Below, one piece after another: positions 38,968 through 52,375 of a DNA stretch of 64,000 nt. A program made the position numbers and the translations under genes. The DNA is from Nonomuraea jiangxiensis. Its GTDB lineage: Bacteria; Actinomycetota; Actinomycetes; Streptosporangiales; Streptosporangiaceae. A model generated the notes under the pieces. It was not told the origin of the DNA, did not search any database, and saw only the letters and a list, made by a program, of their open reading frames with translations. Where the stretch lies: assembly GCF_900099965.1 (NCBI RefSeq), contig NZ_FNDJ01000007.1, positions 218,995-282,994 of the forward strand, written 5' to 3'. How positions within the stretch are numbered: position 1 is the first letter of the stretch; the number at the start of each line of letters is the position of its first letter.

Positions 38968-40284
38968 CTAGCGGTGGGTCGTCGCCACGGCCGCCCTGAA
39001 GCCCTCGCGCGGGTGCTCCATCTCACCGAGTGAGATCGTCTCTCGCTTGAAGAACAGGGCCAGGGTCCAATCGACGACGACACGGACCTTGCGGTTCAGC
39101 GTCGGCACCCGCGACAGATGGTAGGTGCGGTGCATGAACCATGCAGGAAATCCGCGAAGCTTGACGCCATAGACGTTGGCGACGCCTTGATGAAGGCCCA
39201 ACCCGGCGACCGATCCGACATATTTGTGGCGGTATTCGACCAGTTCCTCGCCGCGCAGGTGGCGGACGATGTTGTCGGCGAGCACCTTGGCCTGGCGGAC
39301 CGCGTGCTGGGCGTTCGGGGCGCAGAACTGGCCGGGGTTCGTCACGTCGGGCACCCCGGCGGCGTCCCCGGCCGCAAAGGCGTCGGGGGTGCCCGCCACG
39401 GTGAGCCGGGTGGTGCCCTTGATGCGGCCGCGCTCGTCCAGGGGCAGATCGCTGTCCTGCACGACGGGGCTGGACTTGACGCCCGCGGTCCACACGAGCG
39501 TCTCGGCGTCGAACTCCGCGCCGTCCGACAGCACCACGTGCCCGTCCACGCAGGACTCCAGCCGGGTGTCGAGCCTGACGTCGATGCCGCGCTCGCGCAG
39601 CTGCTCCAGCGTCCACTTGCCCATCTCGGGGCCGACCTCGGGCAGCACCCGGTTCGTCGCCTCGACGAGCACCCAGCGCAGGTCGGACGGCCCGATGTTG
39701 CGGTAGTAGCGCGTGGAGTCCTTGGCCATGTCCTCCAACTCGGCCAGCGCCTCGACGCCCGCGAAGCCGGCCCCGACCACGACGAACGTCAGCGCCTTGC
39801 GCCGCACGTCCGGGTCGTCGGTCGACTCCGCCACGTCGAGCTGGCGCAGCACGCGGTTGCGCAGCGCGATGGCCTCGCCCACGGTCTTGAACCCGATGCC
39901 GATGTCGGTGAGACCCGGGATCGGCAACGTGCGCGAGATCGATCCCGCCGCCATCACGATCACGTCGTACGTCAGCCGCCGCGGCCCACCCTCGGCCGGC
40001 TGGAAGGTGACGGTGCGCTCGGCGTGGCTGACCTGGGTGACCCTCCCGTTGAGTATGCGCACCTTCGGCAGGATGCGCCGGAGAGGAGCCACCACGTGCC
40101 GAGGCGACAGGTTACCCGCGGCCGCCTCAGGCAAGAAGGGCTGGTAGGTCATGTAGGACTGGGGGTCGATGATCGTGATCCGAACCTCGCCGCCGCGCAG
40201 CTCCCGGTGGAGCCTGCGCTGCAGCCGAAGCGCGGTGTACAGGCCGACGTATCCGCCGCCGACGATCAAAATGTGCTTCTTCAT
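38968..40284 (-). CDS. ndh: type II NADH dehydrogenase (NDH-2)
   Basis: 438 aa from ATG 40284. FAD-binding GGGYVG lies at the N-terminus and NAD-binding VVGAGFAGVEALAELEDMA at about 160-180. The C-terminal basic amphipathic region (LNRKVRVVVDWTLALFF) fits membrane association in actinobacterial NDH-2. The enzyme passes electrons from NADH to menaquinone without pumping protons. A perfect Rex operator lies 27 bases upstream of the start, so expression should rise when NADH/NAD is high. Confidence 0.94.
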   Translation of the reverse strand: MKKHILIVGGGYVGLYTALRLQRRLHRELRGGEVRITIIDPQSYMTYQPFLPEAAAGNLSPRHVVAPLRRILPKVRILNGRVTQVSHAERTVTFQPAEGGPRRLTYDVIVMAAGSISRTLPIPGLTDIGIGFKTVGEAIALRNRVLRQLDVAESTDDPDVRRKALTFVVVGAGFAGVEALAELEDMAKDSTRYYRNIGPSDLRWVLVEATNRVLPEVGPEMGKWTLEQLRERGIDVRLDTRLESCVDGHVVLSDGAEFDAETLVWTAGVKSSPVVQDSDLPLDERGRIKGTTRLTVAGTPDAFAAGDAAGVPDVTNPGQFCAPNAQHAVRQAKVLADNIVRHLRGEELVEYRHKYVGSVAGLGLHQGVANVYGVKLRGFPAWFMHRTYHLSRVPTLNRKVRVVVDWTLALFFKRETISLGEMEHPREGFRAAVATTHR

Positions 40285-40310
40285 CCTGAGGCCCCATCCC
40301 TCGTGGAGTG

Positions 40311-40330
40311 CTTGTGAAAGCATTCACAAG
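40311..40330. promoter_or_regulatory. Rex operator (ROP) upstream of ndh
   Basis: The sequence TTGTGAA-AGCA-TTCACAA at 40312-40329 fits the Rex consensus TTGTGAANNNNTTCACAA at every fixed position, extended by C and G on the outside. Rex represses respiratory genes until NADH displaces it. Confidence 0.92.
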
Positions 40331-40379
40331 CTTACGTCAAGCGCGCTCGACGAATCCAATCCGGGCGTGGTGCAACGCG

Positions 40380-41174
40380 TCACACAGCCAGTGACCTGGC
40401 CCTGGTGAAGATGTCGTCCAGCATCTGGGCGGTGACGCGGCCGGTGAAGGTGTTCTGCTGGCTGGGGTGGTAGCAGCCGATCAGCGTCACCGGCGTGTCT
40501 CCGTACCGGACCTCGGTCTCGGCGCCGTGGCCGAACGGCGGCCTGACCCGCGGCAGGTCGTATCCCGCCTCCTTGAGCGCCGGCCACATGGCCTGCCAGG
40601 CGTAGCCGCCGAGCGCCACCACCACCCGCACGTGCGGCGCGATCAGCTCCACCTCGCGCGACATCCACGGCAGGCAGGTGGTCTTCTCCTCCGGCGTGGG
40701 CTTGTTCGCCGGGGGCGCGCAGCGCACCGGCGCCACCACCCGCACCCCGAGAAGCCGCTGCCCGTCGCCCGCGTGCGTGCTGGTCTCCTTCTCGGCCAGG
40801 CCGCAGCGGTGCAGCGAGGCGAACAGCCAGTCGCCGCTGCGGTCGCCGGTGAAGATCCGCCCGGTCCTGTTGCCCCCGTGCGCGGCCGGCGCCAGCCCGA
40901 CCAGCAGGATCCGCGGCCGCTCGTCGCCCCAGCCCGGCACGGGACGGCCCCAGTAGGTCTCCTCCGCGAACGCGCGCCGCTTCACCGTGGCGACCTCCTC
41001 GCGCCAGGCCACCAGGCGGGGACAGGCGCGGCAGACGGACTGCGCGGCCGTGAGCTCCGCGAGGGTACCGCAGGAGGCGGCCAGGCGGCGCACGTCCGCG
41101 GGGTCGTGGGCGACCGGGGTCTCGGCGGTCGCCGGGTCGCCGGGCCAGCCGGTGCCGGGAGGTACGAAGCTCAT
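40380..41174 (-). CDS. family 5 uracil-DNA glycosylase (UdgB)
   Basis: 264 aa. It removes uracil and other deaminated bases from DNA. Motif A is [13 protein letters not shown] and motif [14 protein letters not shown], the family 5 (UDGb) signature, with no Asp/Asn catalytic residue in motif A. Iron-sulfur cysteines are seen in VCRACPRL and further on (VRCAPPA, TTCLPW). The ATG at 41174 has no clear ribosome binding site. It lies between ndh and the secreted-protein terminator on the same strand. Confidence 0.94.
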   Translation of the reverse strand: MSFVPPGTGWPGDPATAETPVAHDPADVRRLAASCGTLAELTAAQSVCRACPRLVAWREEVATVKRRAFAEETYWGRPVPGWGDERPRILLVGLAPAAHGGNRTGRIFTGDRSGDWLFASLHRCGLAEKETSTHAGDGQRLLGVRVVAPVRCAPPANKPTPEEKTTCLPWMSREVELIAPHVRVVVALGGYAWQAMWPALKEAGYDLPRVRPPFGHGAETEVRYGDTPVTLIGCYHPSQQNTFTGRVTAQMLDDIFTRARSLAV

Positions 41175-41245
41175 GACATCGATGGTGCCCGATCGCCCAG
41201 GCCGGCTCGGACCGGGCGCGGGCTTCTGAGCGGCCGATCAGAACG

Positions 41246-41278
41246 AAAAACCGGGTGGCGCCCACGGGCGCCACCCGG
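41246..41278 (-). terminator. intrinsic terminator of the 41304 gene
   Basis: A 13-bp stem (CCGGGTGGCGCCC with GGGCGCCACCCGG, two-base centre) is followed on the minus strand by TTTTTCG. This is the strongest terminator in the window. Confidence 0.92.
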
Positions 41279-41303
41279 TCAGGTCACTCGACCTTCGGTT
41301 CGC

Positions 41304-42497
41304 CTACTTGGCCGGCAGCGTGATCGCCGGAACACTCGGCGTCGCGGTCGCGGTCTCCTTCGGAGCCGGCACCGTGTCCTTCGCGGGCGGTTCCGGGGTC
41401 TTGCAGGCGGCGAAGAACGCCGTGACCGTCTCGCTGTTGCGCGGGCCAGAGACCGCCAGGGTGACACTGCCACCCTTCGTGGCCGCGCCGTTCAGCGCCT
41501 TGGTGAGGCTCACGCTCTTCGAGCCGCCGTGGCGGTCGAAGGAGACCTCGCCGCCGCCCACCGTCTGCCCGTTGAGCAGCCAGGAGTAGCGGGCCTTGGC
41601 GGCGCCCTTCGTGAAGATGGAGCCGCTCGCGCTGACCTTGCAGTCGCTGGTGGTGGACGCCGACACGCTGGCCTTCACCTCAGCGCCGTAGGACGGGGCC
41701 GAGTGCTCGTCCCTGTCCTTGTCCTTGCACCAGACCTTGTACTCGGCCCGGTTGGAGGAGGCACGGTCGGGGCTCAGCACCTGCAACTGCGCATAGCCAC
41801 GCCCGCTGTGCCGCGGGGAGATGGAGAAGCCGACCCTGCGGCTGTCGTTCACCTTGATCTTGCCGTAGTCGACGGCGTCACCGTTGAGAACCCAGCGGTA
41901 ACGCACCCACGCCGGCCGGTTCGAGGAGATCACACCGCTGAAGCTGATCCTCTTGCCGGTGGTGCAGGAGCCGACGTACGTGCTGGGGCTGGCCCAGGCA
42001 CGCGCCGACACGTTGAGGTGCGTACGCGCCTCGCGCAGCTTCATCGGCTCCTTGCAGGAGACCGAGAAGTAGCCCTTCTTGGACGTGAACGACTTCGGAC
42101 CGAGGACCTGTACGGCCTCCCAGCCCTTGACGTCGTCCTTGAAGGTGATGGACTGCTTGACCGTCACCGACTTGGTGCCCTTGCCGGTGAGCGTGAGGGA
42201 CCGAACCTTGCCCTTGGACCCGTCGCCGTGCAGCCAGCGGTAGGAGAGCTTGGTCTTGCCCTTGACCGGCACCTTGATCGTGGCCGAGAAGTCGACCTCG
42301 GTCGGACAGGATCCCTCGTAGTCGCGCACGGCGGCCTTCGGCGTGGAGACCGAGACCTTCGCGGTCTTGGAGGCGGCGGCCGTGGCCGAGGTCGCCGCCT
42401 GAGCGGGGCTGGCGACCAGTCCCGCGCCCAAAGCGGCCAGCACGGCAGCGGACGCGCCGGCGGCCGCCGCCTTACGTGCTAAACCAACAGACATCAT
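41304..42497 (-). CDS. secreted three-repeat beta-sandwich protein, unknown
   Basis: 397 aa from ATG 42497 (GGAG nine bases before; other ATGs at 42512 and 42551). A signal peptide ends near ASPAQAA. Three repeats of about 80-85 residues follow, each opening with a Cys (GSCPTE, GSCTTG, SDCKVS), carrying a YRW/YSW-L-G motif in the middle and closing with a Cys (SVSC, KVWC, FAAC), as in Ig-like domains with one disulfide each. A Pro/Thr-rich tail ends the protein without a cell-wall sorting signal. No family is recognised; it may be an adhesin or surface-layer component. Confidence 0.8.
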   Translation of the reverse strand: MMSVGLARKAAAAGASAAVLAALGAGLVASPAQAATSATAAASKTAKVSVSTPKAAVRDYEGSCPTEVDFSATIKVPVKGKTKLSYRWLHGDGSKGKVRSLTLTGKGTKSVTVKQSITFKDDVKGWEAVQVLGPKSFTSKKGYFSVSCKEPMKLREARTHLNVSARAWASPSTYVGSCTTGKRISFSGVISSNRPAWVRYRWVLNGDAVDYGKIKVNDSRRVGFSISPRHSGRGYAQLQVLSPDRASSNRAEYKVWCKDKDRDEHSAPSYGAEVKASVSASTTSDCKVSASGSIFTKGAAKARYSWLLNGQTVGGGEVSFDRHGGSKSVSLTKALNGAATKGGSVTLAVSGPRNSETVTAFFAACKTPEPPAKDTVPAPKETATATPSVPAITLPAK

Positions 42498-42666
42498 GTG
42501 AGAGTGCTCCATTCCGTGAGAGGAAGAGACGCGCTCGGGAACGGTCGCCACGCCGGCACCTTCTGTGCATGGCTATATGGCAAAGCCCCCGTAATGCCCC
42601 TTTACCTAATCACAATACTGATTGCACGCTCAACACGACTCATGTGCGGGAAATGTCCGGATTTCT

Positions 42667-43620
42667 TCAGGTATCGCGGGCGATGGCCCATGCAATACCG
42701 TCGAGGATGTCGTGTTCACTGACAATGACCTGCGAAAACGCGAAACGGCGAACGATCCTGTCCAGAATTAGCGCGCCGGCGCCAATCACATCGACCCTTC
42801 CCGGATGCATGACGGGGACCTGCGCACGCTCACCATGGGTCATCGCGAGCAACCTGCGGGTCACCTCGTGCACCTGCTCGGCCGAAATCCGCGAATGGTG
42901 GATCCGGGCCGAGTCGTAGGCCGGCAGATCGAGCGCCATGCCCGCGATCGTCGTCACCGAACCCGCCAGCCCCACGAGCGTGTGCGCCCGCTCGACCGGC
43001 ACCTCGGCCGCCACCCGGTCCAGCGCCGCCTCGATGTCGGCCACCACGGCCTCCAGGGCGGGCGCGGCGGGCGGGTCACCCGCGCCGCGCAGATGCCGCT
43101 CGGTGAGGCGTACGCAGCCGATGTCCACCGACAGCGCCGCCTCGGCGTGCTCGGTGCCGACCACGAACTCGGTGGACCCGCCGCCGATGTCCACCACCAG
43201 GTAGGGAGGCAGCGGTCCCTGCGGCACCTCGGTCTCCGGCGACAGCCTGAGCAGGCCCCTGGTCGCGCCGACGAACGACAGCTCGGCCTCCTCGGCCCCG
43301 GCCACGACCTCCGGCTCCACCCCGAAGATCTCGCGGACGCCGTCCACGAACTCCTGCCGGTTGGCCGCGTCCCTGGTGGCGCTGGTGGCCACCACCCGCG
43401 TCTCGGCGGCGCCGTGCCGGTCGATCAGCTCGCGGTAGCCCCGCATGGCCTTGAACGTGCGTTCCAGGGCCTCAGGGGCCAGTCTGCCGGTCTCGTCGAC
43501 GCCCTGGCCCAGGCGGACGATCTCCATCAGCCGCTCGACGTCGTCCAGCACGTCGTCGCGAACGTCCGCGATGAGCAGCCGTACGGAGTTGGTACCGCAG
43601 TCAACGGCGGCTACACGCAT
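42667..43620 (-). CDS. ppx: Ppx/GppA exopolyphosphatase family protein
   Basis: 317 aa. It is an ASKHA-fold phosphatase: phosphate-1 loop AVDCGTNSVRLLI at the N-terminus, phosphate-2 VVDIGGGSTEFV at about 140-151. It hydrolyses polyphosphate or pppGpp. It is the short actinobacterial type without the C-terminal HD-like domain. The ATG overlaps the DUF501 gene by ten bases; eno, ftsB, DUF501 and ppx form a conserved actinobacterial series. Confidence 0.94.
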   Translation of the reverse strand: MRVAAVDCGTNSVRLLIADVRDDVLDDVERLMEIVRLGQGVDETGRLAPEALERTFKAMRGYRELIDRHGAAETRVVATSATRDAANRQEFVDGVREIFGVEPEVVAGAEEAELSFVGATRGLLRLSPETEVPQGPLPPYLVVDIGGGSTEFVVGTEHAEAALSVDIGCVRLTERHLRGAGDPPAAPALEAVVADIEAALDRVAAEVPVERAHTLVGLAGSVTTIAGMALDLPAYDSARIHHSRISAEQVHEVTRRLLAMTHGERAQVPVMHPGRVDVIGAGALILDRIVRRFAFSQVIVSEHDILDGIAWAIARDT

Positions 43621-44099
43621 GGTCCGTCACTCCACCACTCGGGGAGCGCGTCGAGCGCCTCCCTGCCGATCGGGTTGGCGCCGGGCACCGCCAGCTCGTG
43701 CGCGACGAGCGCGTGCAGGCACTTGACCCGCCGCGGCATGCCGCCCGTGCTCTGCATGTCGCGCGGCAGCGGCGCCAGCCCCTGGTCGTGTGCCGCCTTG
43801 TCGCGCCTGGCGACGTAGTCGTCGTGCGCGGCCTCGTAGGCGGCGGCCAGCTCGGGCTCGGCGGCGAGCCTGGCCTGCATCTCACGCATCAGCCCCGAGC
43901 CTTCGAGCGTGCCGATGGCCGAGGCCGCCTTGGGGCAGGTCAGGTAGTAGAGAGTCGGGAACGGCGAGCCGTCCGGCAACCGTGGCGCGGTCTCCACCAC
44001 GTCGGGGTGGCCGCACGGGCAGCGGTGCGCGACCGCGCGCAGCCCCCTGGGGGGCCGCCCGAGCTGCTTCCGCACGACCTCGACGTCATCACTGTCCAA
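43611..44099 (-). CDS. DUF501 protein
   Basis: 162 aa from a TTG start at 44099, supported by GGAAGG six bases upstream and by the family N-terminus (VVRKQLGRPPRGLRAVAHRC). Cys/His pairs CPCGHPDVVET and TCPKA, with GGMPRRVKCLHALVAHEL near the end, give a likely metal site. The function is unknown. It overlaps both neighbours (11 bases with ftsB-like, ten with ppx), consistent with one operon. Confidence 0.92.
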   Translation of the reverse strand: MDSDDVEVVRKQLGRPPRGLRAVAHRCPCGHPDVVETAPRLPDGSPFPTLYYLTCPKAASAIGTLEGSGLMREMQARLAAEPELAAAYEAAHDDYVARRDKAAHDQGLAPLPRDMQSTGGMPRRVKCLHALVAHELAVPGANPIGREALDALPEWWSDGPCV

Positions 44100-44514
44100 C
44101 GGTTTCCTTCCCGGTGACCGCCCTGCGTCCGGTGCCCTTGTCGGCGGCCTCCACGGACTCCCAGAGCGTCTGGTACCACGGCGGCACCGCCACCGGCTGC
44201 TTCACGGCCTTCTGTTCCTTGCCCTGCTGGGGCTCCATCACCACGTAGCACTTCTCGCCCGGCCCGCAGTAGTGCAGCCGCTCCTTGGCCGTCTTCTTGA
44301 TCCAGTTGGGGTCGCGGCTCTGCCGGTCACGGGCCAGCAGCGCCTGCTTCTCCGCCTCGACCGCGGCACGCTCGGCCCGCAGCTCGGAGATGCTGCGGCG
44401 CAGGCTGATGTACTCGCGCACAGGGTAGGCCAGGCTCATCGCGATCGCGCACACCACGACCGCCAGAATGGCGGCCCGCCCGGTAAGCTGCGGCCTCTTC
44501 GCCAATTGCTGCAC
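44089..44514 (-). CDS. FtsB/DivIC-like septum formation initiator
   Basis: 141 aa. One transmembrane helix is at about 13-30, then a coiled coil (about 36-66, SELRAERAAVEAEKQALLAR) and the conserved extracytoplasmic turn RDPNWIKKTAKERLHYCGPGEK. FtsB with FtsL and FtsQ links peptidoglycan synthesis to the divisome. The GTG at 44514 sits directly behind AGGGG and a hairpin (44521-44561) that separates it from eno. Confidence 0.92.
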   Translation of the reverse strand: MQQLAKRPQLTGRAAILAVVVCAIAMSLAYPVREYISLRRSISELRAERAAVEAEKQALLARDRQSRDPNWIKKTAKERLHYCGPGEKCYVVMEPQQGKEQKAVKQPVAVPPWYQTLWESVEAADKGTGRRAVTGKETVGQ

Positions 44515-44520
44515 CCCCTA

Positions 44521-44561
44521 AGTACGGCTCCCGGCCGATTCGGGGCGCCGAGAGCCGTACT
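44521..44561 (-). terminator. hairpin between eno and ftsB-like gene
   Basis: AGTACGGCTC and GAGCCGTACT form a perfect 10-bp stem around a GC-rich 21-base loop that can fold further. It lies just upstream of the ftsB-like ribosome binding site and could attenuate read-through or control its translation. Confidence 0.55.
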
Positions 44562-44566
44562 CGAAA

Positions 44567-45856
<1,290 letters not shown>

Positions 45857-45893
45857 TCAATCGGAAAGGCAATATGCCGTCAGAGCCTATCGG

Positions 45894-46850
45894 TCACTGC
45901 TGGTCACGCGTATGCACGGCCCCCTGGCCGGCCTCCCAGGCGCGTACGCGGTCGCGGTAGGACCGCGCGGCGGCGCGCAGCTCGGCCTCGGCGTCCAGCC
46001 CGCCCTCGGCGGCGCGGCGGACAAGGTCGAACAGCTCCCTGGCCACCCCCTGGCCCACCCCGGCCGCCAGCGCGGCGGGCGCCCCGGCCCGCTCGGCCCG
46101 GCGCAGCAACTGGCCGGCCAGCGACAGCGCGCCCTGCCCCATGGGCACGCCGTCCAGCACCGACTCCCTGCCCTTGGCCGCCCGCTCGGCCGCCTTGATG
46201 GCATCCCAGTTGGAGCTGACCTCGTCGGCGCTCTCGGCGCGCACCGAGCCGAACACATGGGGATGGCGGCGGACGAGCTTGTCCACGATCCCGGCCGCGA
46301 CGTCGTCCATGTCGAAGTCCTCGGCCACCCGCGCGTGGAAGACCACCTGGAGCAGCAGGTCCCCCAGCTCCTCCCGAAGGGCCGGGTAGTCGGCCTCCTC
46401 GATGGTCTCGAGCACCTCGTAGGCCTCTTCGAGCAGGTACGGCGCCAGCGTCTCGTGGGTCTGCTTACGGTCCCACGGGCACTCCGTACGCAGCCGGTCC
46501 ATCACCCCGACCAGGTCGAGCACCCGCGCGCCCGGCAGGTCGTAGGACCCCGGCACGACCTCGATCAGCGGCGGCTCGTCGAGCGCGACCGCCGCGTGCC
46601 CGAGGGCGCGCATGAAGTCCTCGTCGTCCGCCGCGAGCCACACCACGGTCTCGGCGACCGCCCGCCGGGCCAGCCCGGCCGGGTCCGGCTCGACGACCTC
46701 GACGTCGATCCCGGCCTCGGCCAGGTAGGGCAGGTGGGGATGGGCCGCCGAGCCGGTCAGCACCGGGCCGGAGCCCAGCGCCTGCCACGCCTGGTGGCTC
46801 AGCAGCCCGGGGGCCACCCTGGGCGAGGTGGTGACGACGATCAGTGGCAC
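45894..46850 (-). CDS. mazG: nucleoside triphosphate pyrophosphohydrolase MazG
   Basis: 318 aa. The N-terminal 110 residues are an actinobacterial extension. The MazG domain at about 115-215 has CPWDRKQTHETL, LLEEAYEV and EELGDLLLQVVFHA, the metal-binding ExxE and ExxD helices. It hydrolyses aberrant NTPs to NMP and PPi. It starts two bases after the SurA-N lipoprotein stop on the same strand and lies upstream of eno, a typical actinobacterial order (mfd, lipoprotein, mazG, eno). Confidence 0.94.
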   Translation of the reverse strand: MPLIVVTTSPRVAPGLLSHQAWQALGSGPVLTGSAAHPHLPYLAEAGIDVEVVEPDPAGLARRAVAETVVWLAADDEDFMRALGHAAVALDEPPLIEVVPGSYDLPGARVLDLVGVMDRLRTECPWDRKQTHETLAPYLLEEAYEVLETIEEADYPALREELGDLLLQVVFHARVAEDFDMDDVAAGIVDKLVRRHPHVFGSVRAESADEVSSNWDAIKAAERAAKGRESVLDGVPMGQGALSLAGQLLRRAERAGAPAALAAGVGQGVARELFDLVRRAAEGGLDAEAELRAAARSYRDRVRAWEAGQGAVHTRDQQ

Positions 46851-46852
46851 GA

Positions 46853-47470
46853 TCAGCCCTGCGGCTGCTGTGCCGGCGGCTGCGCCGGCTGCTGGGTGAG
46901 CTTGCCGAACCTGCCGGTGTCCACGAACAGGCCCGGGCTCTCCTGCGACGGCTGCGCGTTGAGCGCGCCGTAGCGGGGGTTGAAGATCGGCTTGATCGAG
47001 TTGAGCTCCTGCACCAGCCGCTGCTGGCCGCTCTGCCCGCCGAACTGCTGCTGCAGCTTCGTGAGGCCGACCACCGCCCGGCCGTAGTCACGGGCGGACC
47101 GCGGCGGGACGCCGGAGGCCAGCAGGTTGATCTCGGGCGACTCGAACTGGCCCGGGTTCTTGAGCGCGGCGTCGATCTCGGCCGGGGTCACCTGGATCTT
47201 GTAGCGATCGACGAGCTGCCTGGAGCTGCTCACGTTGACCAGGCCGCGCAGCACGAACTGGCTGGCGGGGATGCCGCCCAGCGCGGTCTGCTCATCCAGC
47301 TTGGCCCGCTTGAGCGCTGCCAGGTAGTCCTGCGTGGCCTCGTTGAGCTGACTGGTGGAGATGCGCTCGTTGCCCACCAGGGCCGCGGCCCCGGCGTGCA
47401 TGGGGGATGAGCAGGCGGTCAGCGCGATGCCCGCCGCTGCCGTGGCCACGGCCACTCGTATCGACTTCAC
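46853..47470 (-). CDS. SurA N-terminal domain lipoprotein
   Basis: 205 aa. A signal peptide with lipobox LTAC (lipidated Cys about 20) is followed by a SurA-like helical chaperone domain (about 35-115) without a peptidyl-prolyl isomerase domain. A Gln/Pro tail ends the protein. It is probably an extracytoplasmic folding helper. The GTG at 47470 has AAGGGAC upstream. It lies between mfd and mazG on the same strand. Confidence 0.9.
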   Translation of the reverse strand: MKSIRVAVATAAAGIALTACSSPMHAGAAALVGNERISTSQLNEATQDYLAALKRAKLDEQTALGGIPASQFVLRGLVNVSSSRQLVDRYKIQVTPAEIDAALKNPGQFESPEINLLASGVPPRSARDYGRAVVGLTKLQQQFGGQSGQQRLVQELNSIKPIFNPRYGALNAQPSQESPGLFVDTGRFGKLTQQPAQPPAQQPQG

Positions 47471-47500
47471 GTACGTCCCTTTCCAACCAAAAAATCGCCG

Positions 47501-50989
<3,489 letters not shown>

Positions 50990-51156
50990 CAGATACGCCC
51001 ACAGCCCCAGATGCGGCAACACGACTACCCCCGGCCGGGTCAGGTCGCGGGGGTCTCTCCCAAGGGTACTCGCCGCCTCCGCTCGCCCGAGCCGCCGACC
51101 AGGCTCATCGTGGACCGGACGCCTCGCCGACGGCCCGGCCTCGCGCTGACCGGCCC

Positions 51157-51525
51157 CTACCGATCGGGCACCTTGTAGCCCGGCACGGACGGCCAGCGGA
51201 CGGTGAGCACCGTCGAGTGCTCCTCCGCCCGCCACGAGTGGTCGACGCCCTCGCCCCACACCACGTAGTCGCCCGGCTCGGCCAGCAGCACGCTGCGGCC
51301 CGGCAGCTCGACCCGGAAGCGGCCGCTGATCAGCACGAGCAGCGCCGTGCGTGACTCGCCCCTGACCCACTCGGCCCGCTCGTCGCCCGGCGGGTGCACA
51401 CCCCACTTGACCTCGACGTCCTCGCTGTGCCGCGGATCTCCTGGGGGTTTGAAGTGCCCGAGGAGCCAGCCCCGGTCTCCCGCGGCGTCAATACCGGCGT
51501 TGCCGGTGTACACCCGGTCACTCAC
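51157..51525 (-). CDS. cupin domain protein
   Basis: 122 aa from GTG 51525. A single cupin beta-barrel is suggested by VKWGVHPPGDERAEWVRG, LISGRFRVELPG and GDYVVWGEGVDHSW, with His in the expected metal position of the second motif but only one His in the first. The substrate is unknown. It is divergent from the 51587 gene with 61 bases between starts. Confidence 0.85.
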   Translation of the reverse strand: MSDRVYTGNAGIDAAGDRGWLLGHFKPPGDPRHSEDVEVKWGVHPPGDERAEWVRGESRTALLVLISGRFRVELPGRSVLLAEPGDYVVWGEGVDHSWRAEEHSTVLTVRWPSVPGYKVPDR

Positions 51526-51586
51526 GGGCAGGACGGTAGCAGGGAAATGCCTTACTCATAGCGTTCGACTGATTACTGTAGGTCAC

Positions 51587-52306
51587 ATGTCTGAGGTGCG
51601 AACGGTCGCCCGAAAAGGCGATCTCTTCGATCAAAGGATCCGCGAGCACTGCGCGGAGCAGCTGGGCCGGCGCCTCGACGTGCTGGTGGCCGGCTGCGCG
51701 CACCGCGAGCCGCTGGTGCTGGAGCACGTCGAGACGAGGTCGATGGGGGCCGACGAGGATCACCCGGTGATCCGGAGCGTGCTGGAGGAGCGGGGCGACC
51801 TGGTCTCGTGGTCGCTGGGCGACCTGCGCAGCGTGCCGCTGAAGCCCAGGTCCTACGACGTGATCCAGCTCTCGTTCCTGCTGGAGCGCATCCGCCACGC
51901 CGAGCTGGTGCTCGACCGGCTGCTGCAGTCCCTGCGCCCCGGCGGCCTGGTGCTGCTGCGCATGCGCGACCGGGGGTCGGCCTACGGCCTGCTCGACCGC
52001 GCCACGCCGTCGTGGCTGCGCCGCCTGCTGTGGCGGCCCCTCGTCGGCGCCGAGCGGCCGGGGCCGCTGCCCACCGTGTACGAGCGGCTGACGTCGAGCG
52101 ACGGCATGCACGCGTTCTGCCTCAGCCGGGGGCTGCTGATCACCGACGACGTCCGCAACACCAGCGGCCCGGCCCGCGCGGGCCGGCTCGGCGCCGCGGC
52201 GGTCACCGCCATCGCCAAGCTGACCTACGGCCGCTACCCTGCCTCTCACGACGAGATCACCATGGTGATCAGGAAGCCTCAGCACCACTTCGCCAGGGTC
52301 ATCTAG
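51587..52306 (+). CDS. SAM-dependent methyltransferase-like protein
   Basis: 239 aa. A class I methyltransferase outline is visible: VLVAGCAH at the place of motif I (degenerate, no GxGxG), then a YDVIQLSFLLERIRHAELVLDRLLQSLRPGGLVLL segment as motifs IV-VI (RPGGLVLLR is typical). The substrate is unknown. A TACTGT hexamer lies six bases before the ATG, implying a leaderless start. It precedes the sulfate-activation genes by 70 bases on the same strand and may belong to the same locus. Confidence 0.75.
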   Translation: MSEVRTVARKGDLFDQRIREHCAEQLGRRLDVLVAGCAHREPLVLEHVETRSMGADEDHPVIRSVLEERGDLVSWSLGDLRSVPLKPRSYDVIQLSFLLERIRHAELVLDRLLQSLRPGGLVLLRMRDRGSAYGLLDRATPSWLRRLLWRPLVGAERPGPLPTVYERLTSSDGMHAFCLSRGLLITDDVRNTSGPARAGRLGAAAVTAIAKLTYGRYPASHDEITMVIRKPQHHFARVI

Positions 52307-52375
52307 CGACACACCGGCATCAGTCGGTAGACTCCTTTCCTACCAATTTAATCGGAATAGTTGGGACTAGGAAAC

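Noticed and set aside
42498-42666. Riboswitch-like leader in front of the three-repeat secreted protein
   Set aside because: The region is AT-richer and could fold, but I could not match it to any riboswitch consensus, including c-di-AMP and cobalamin types.
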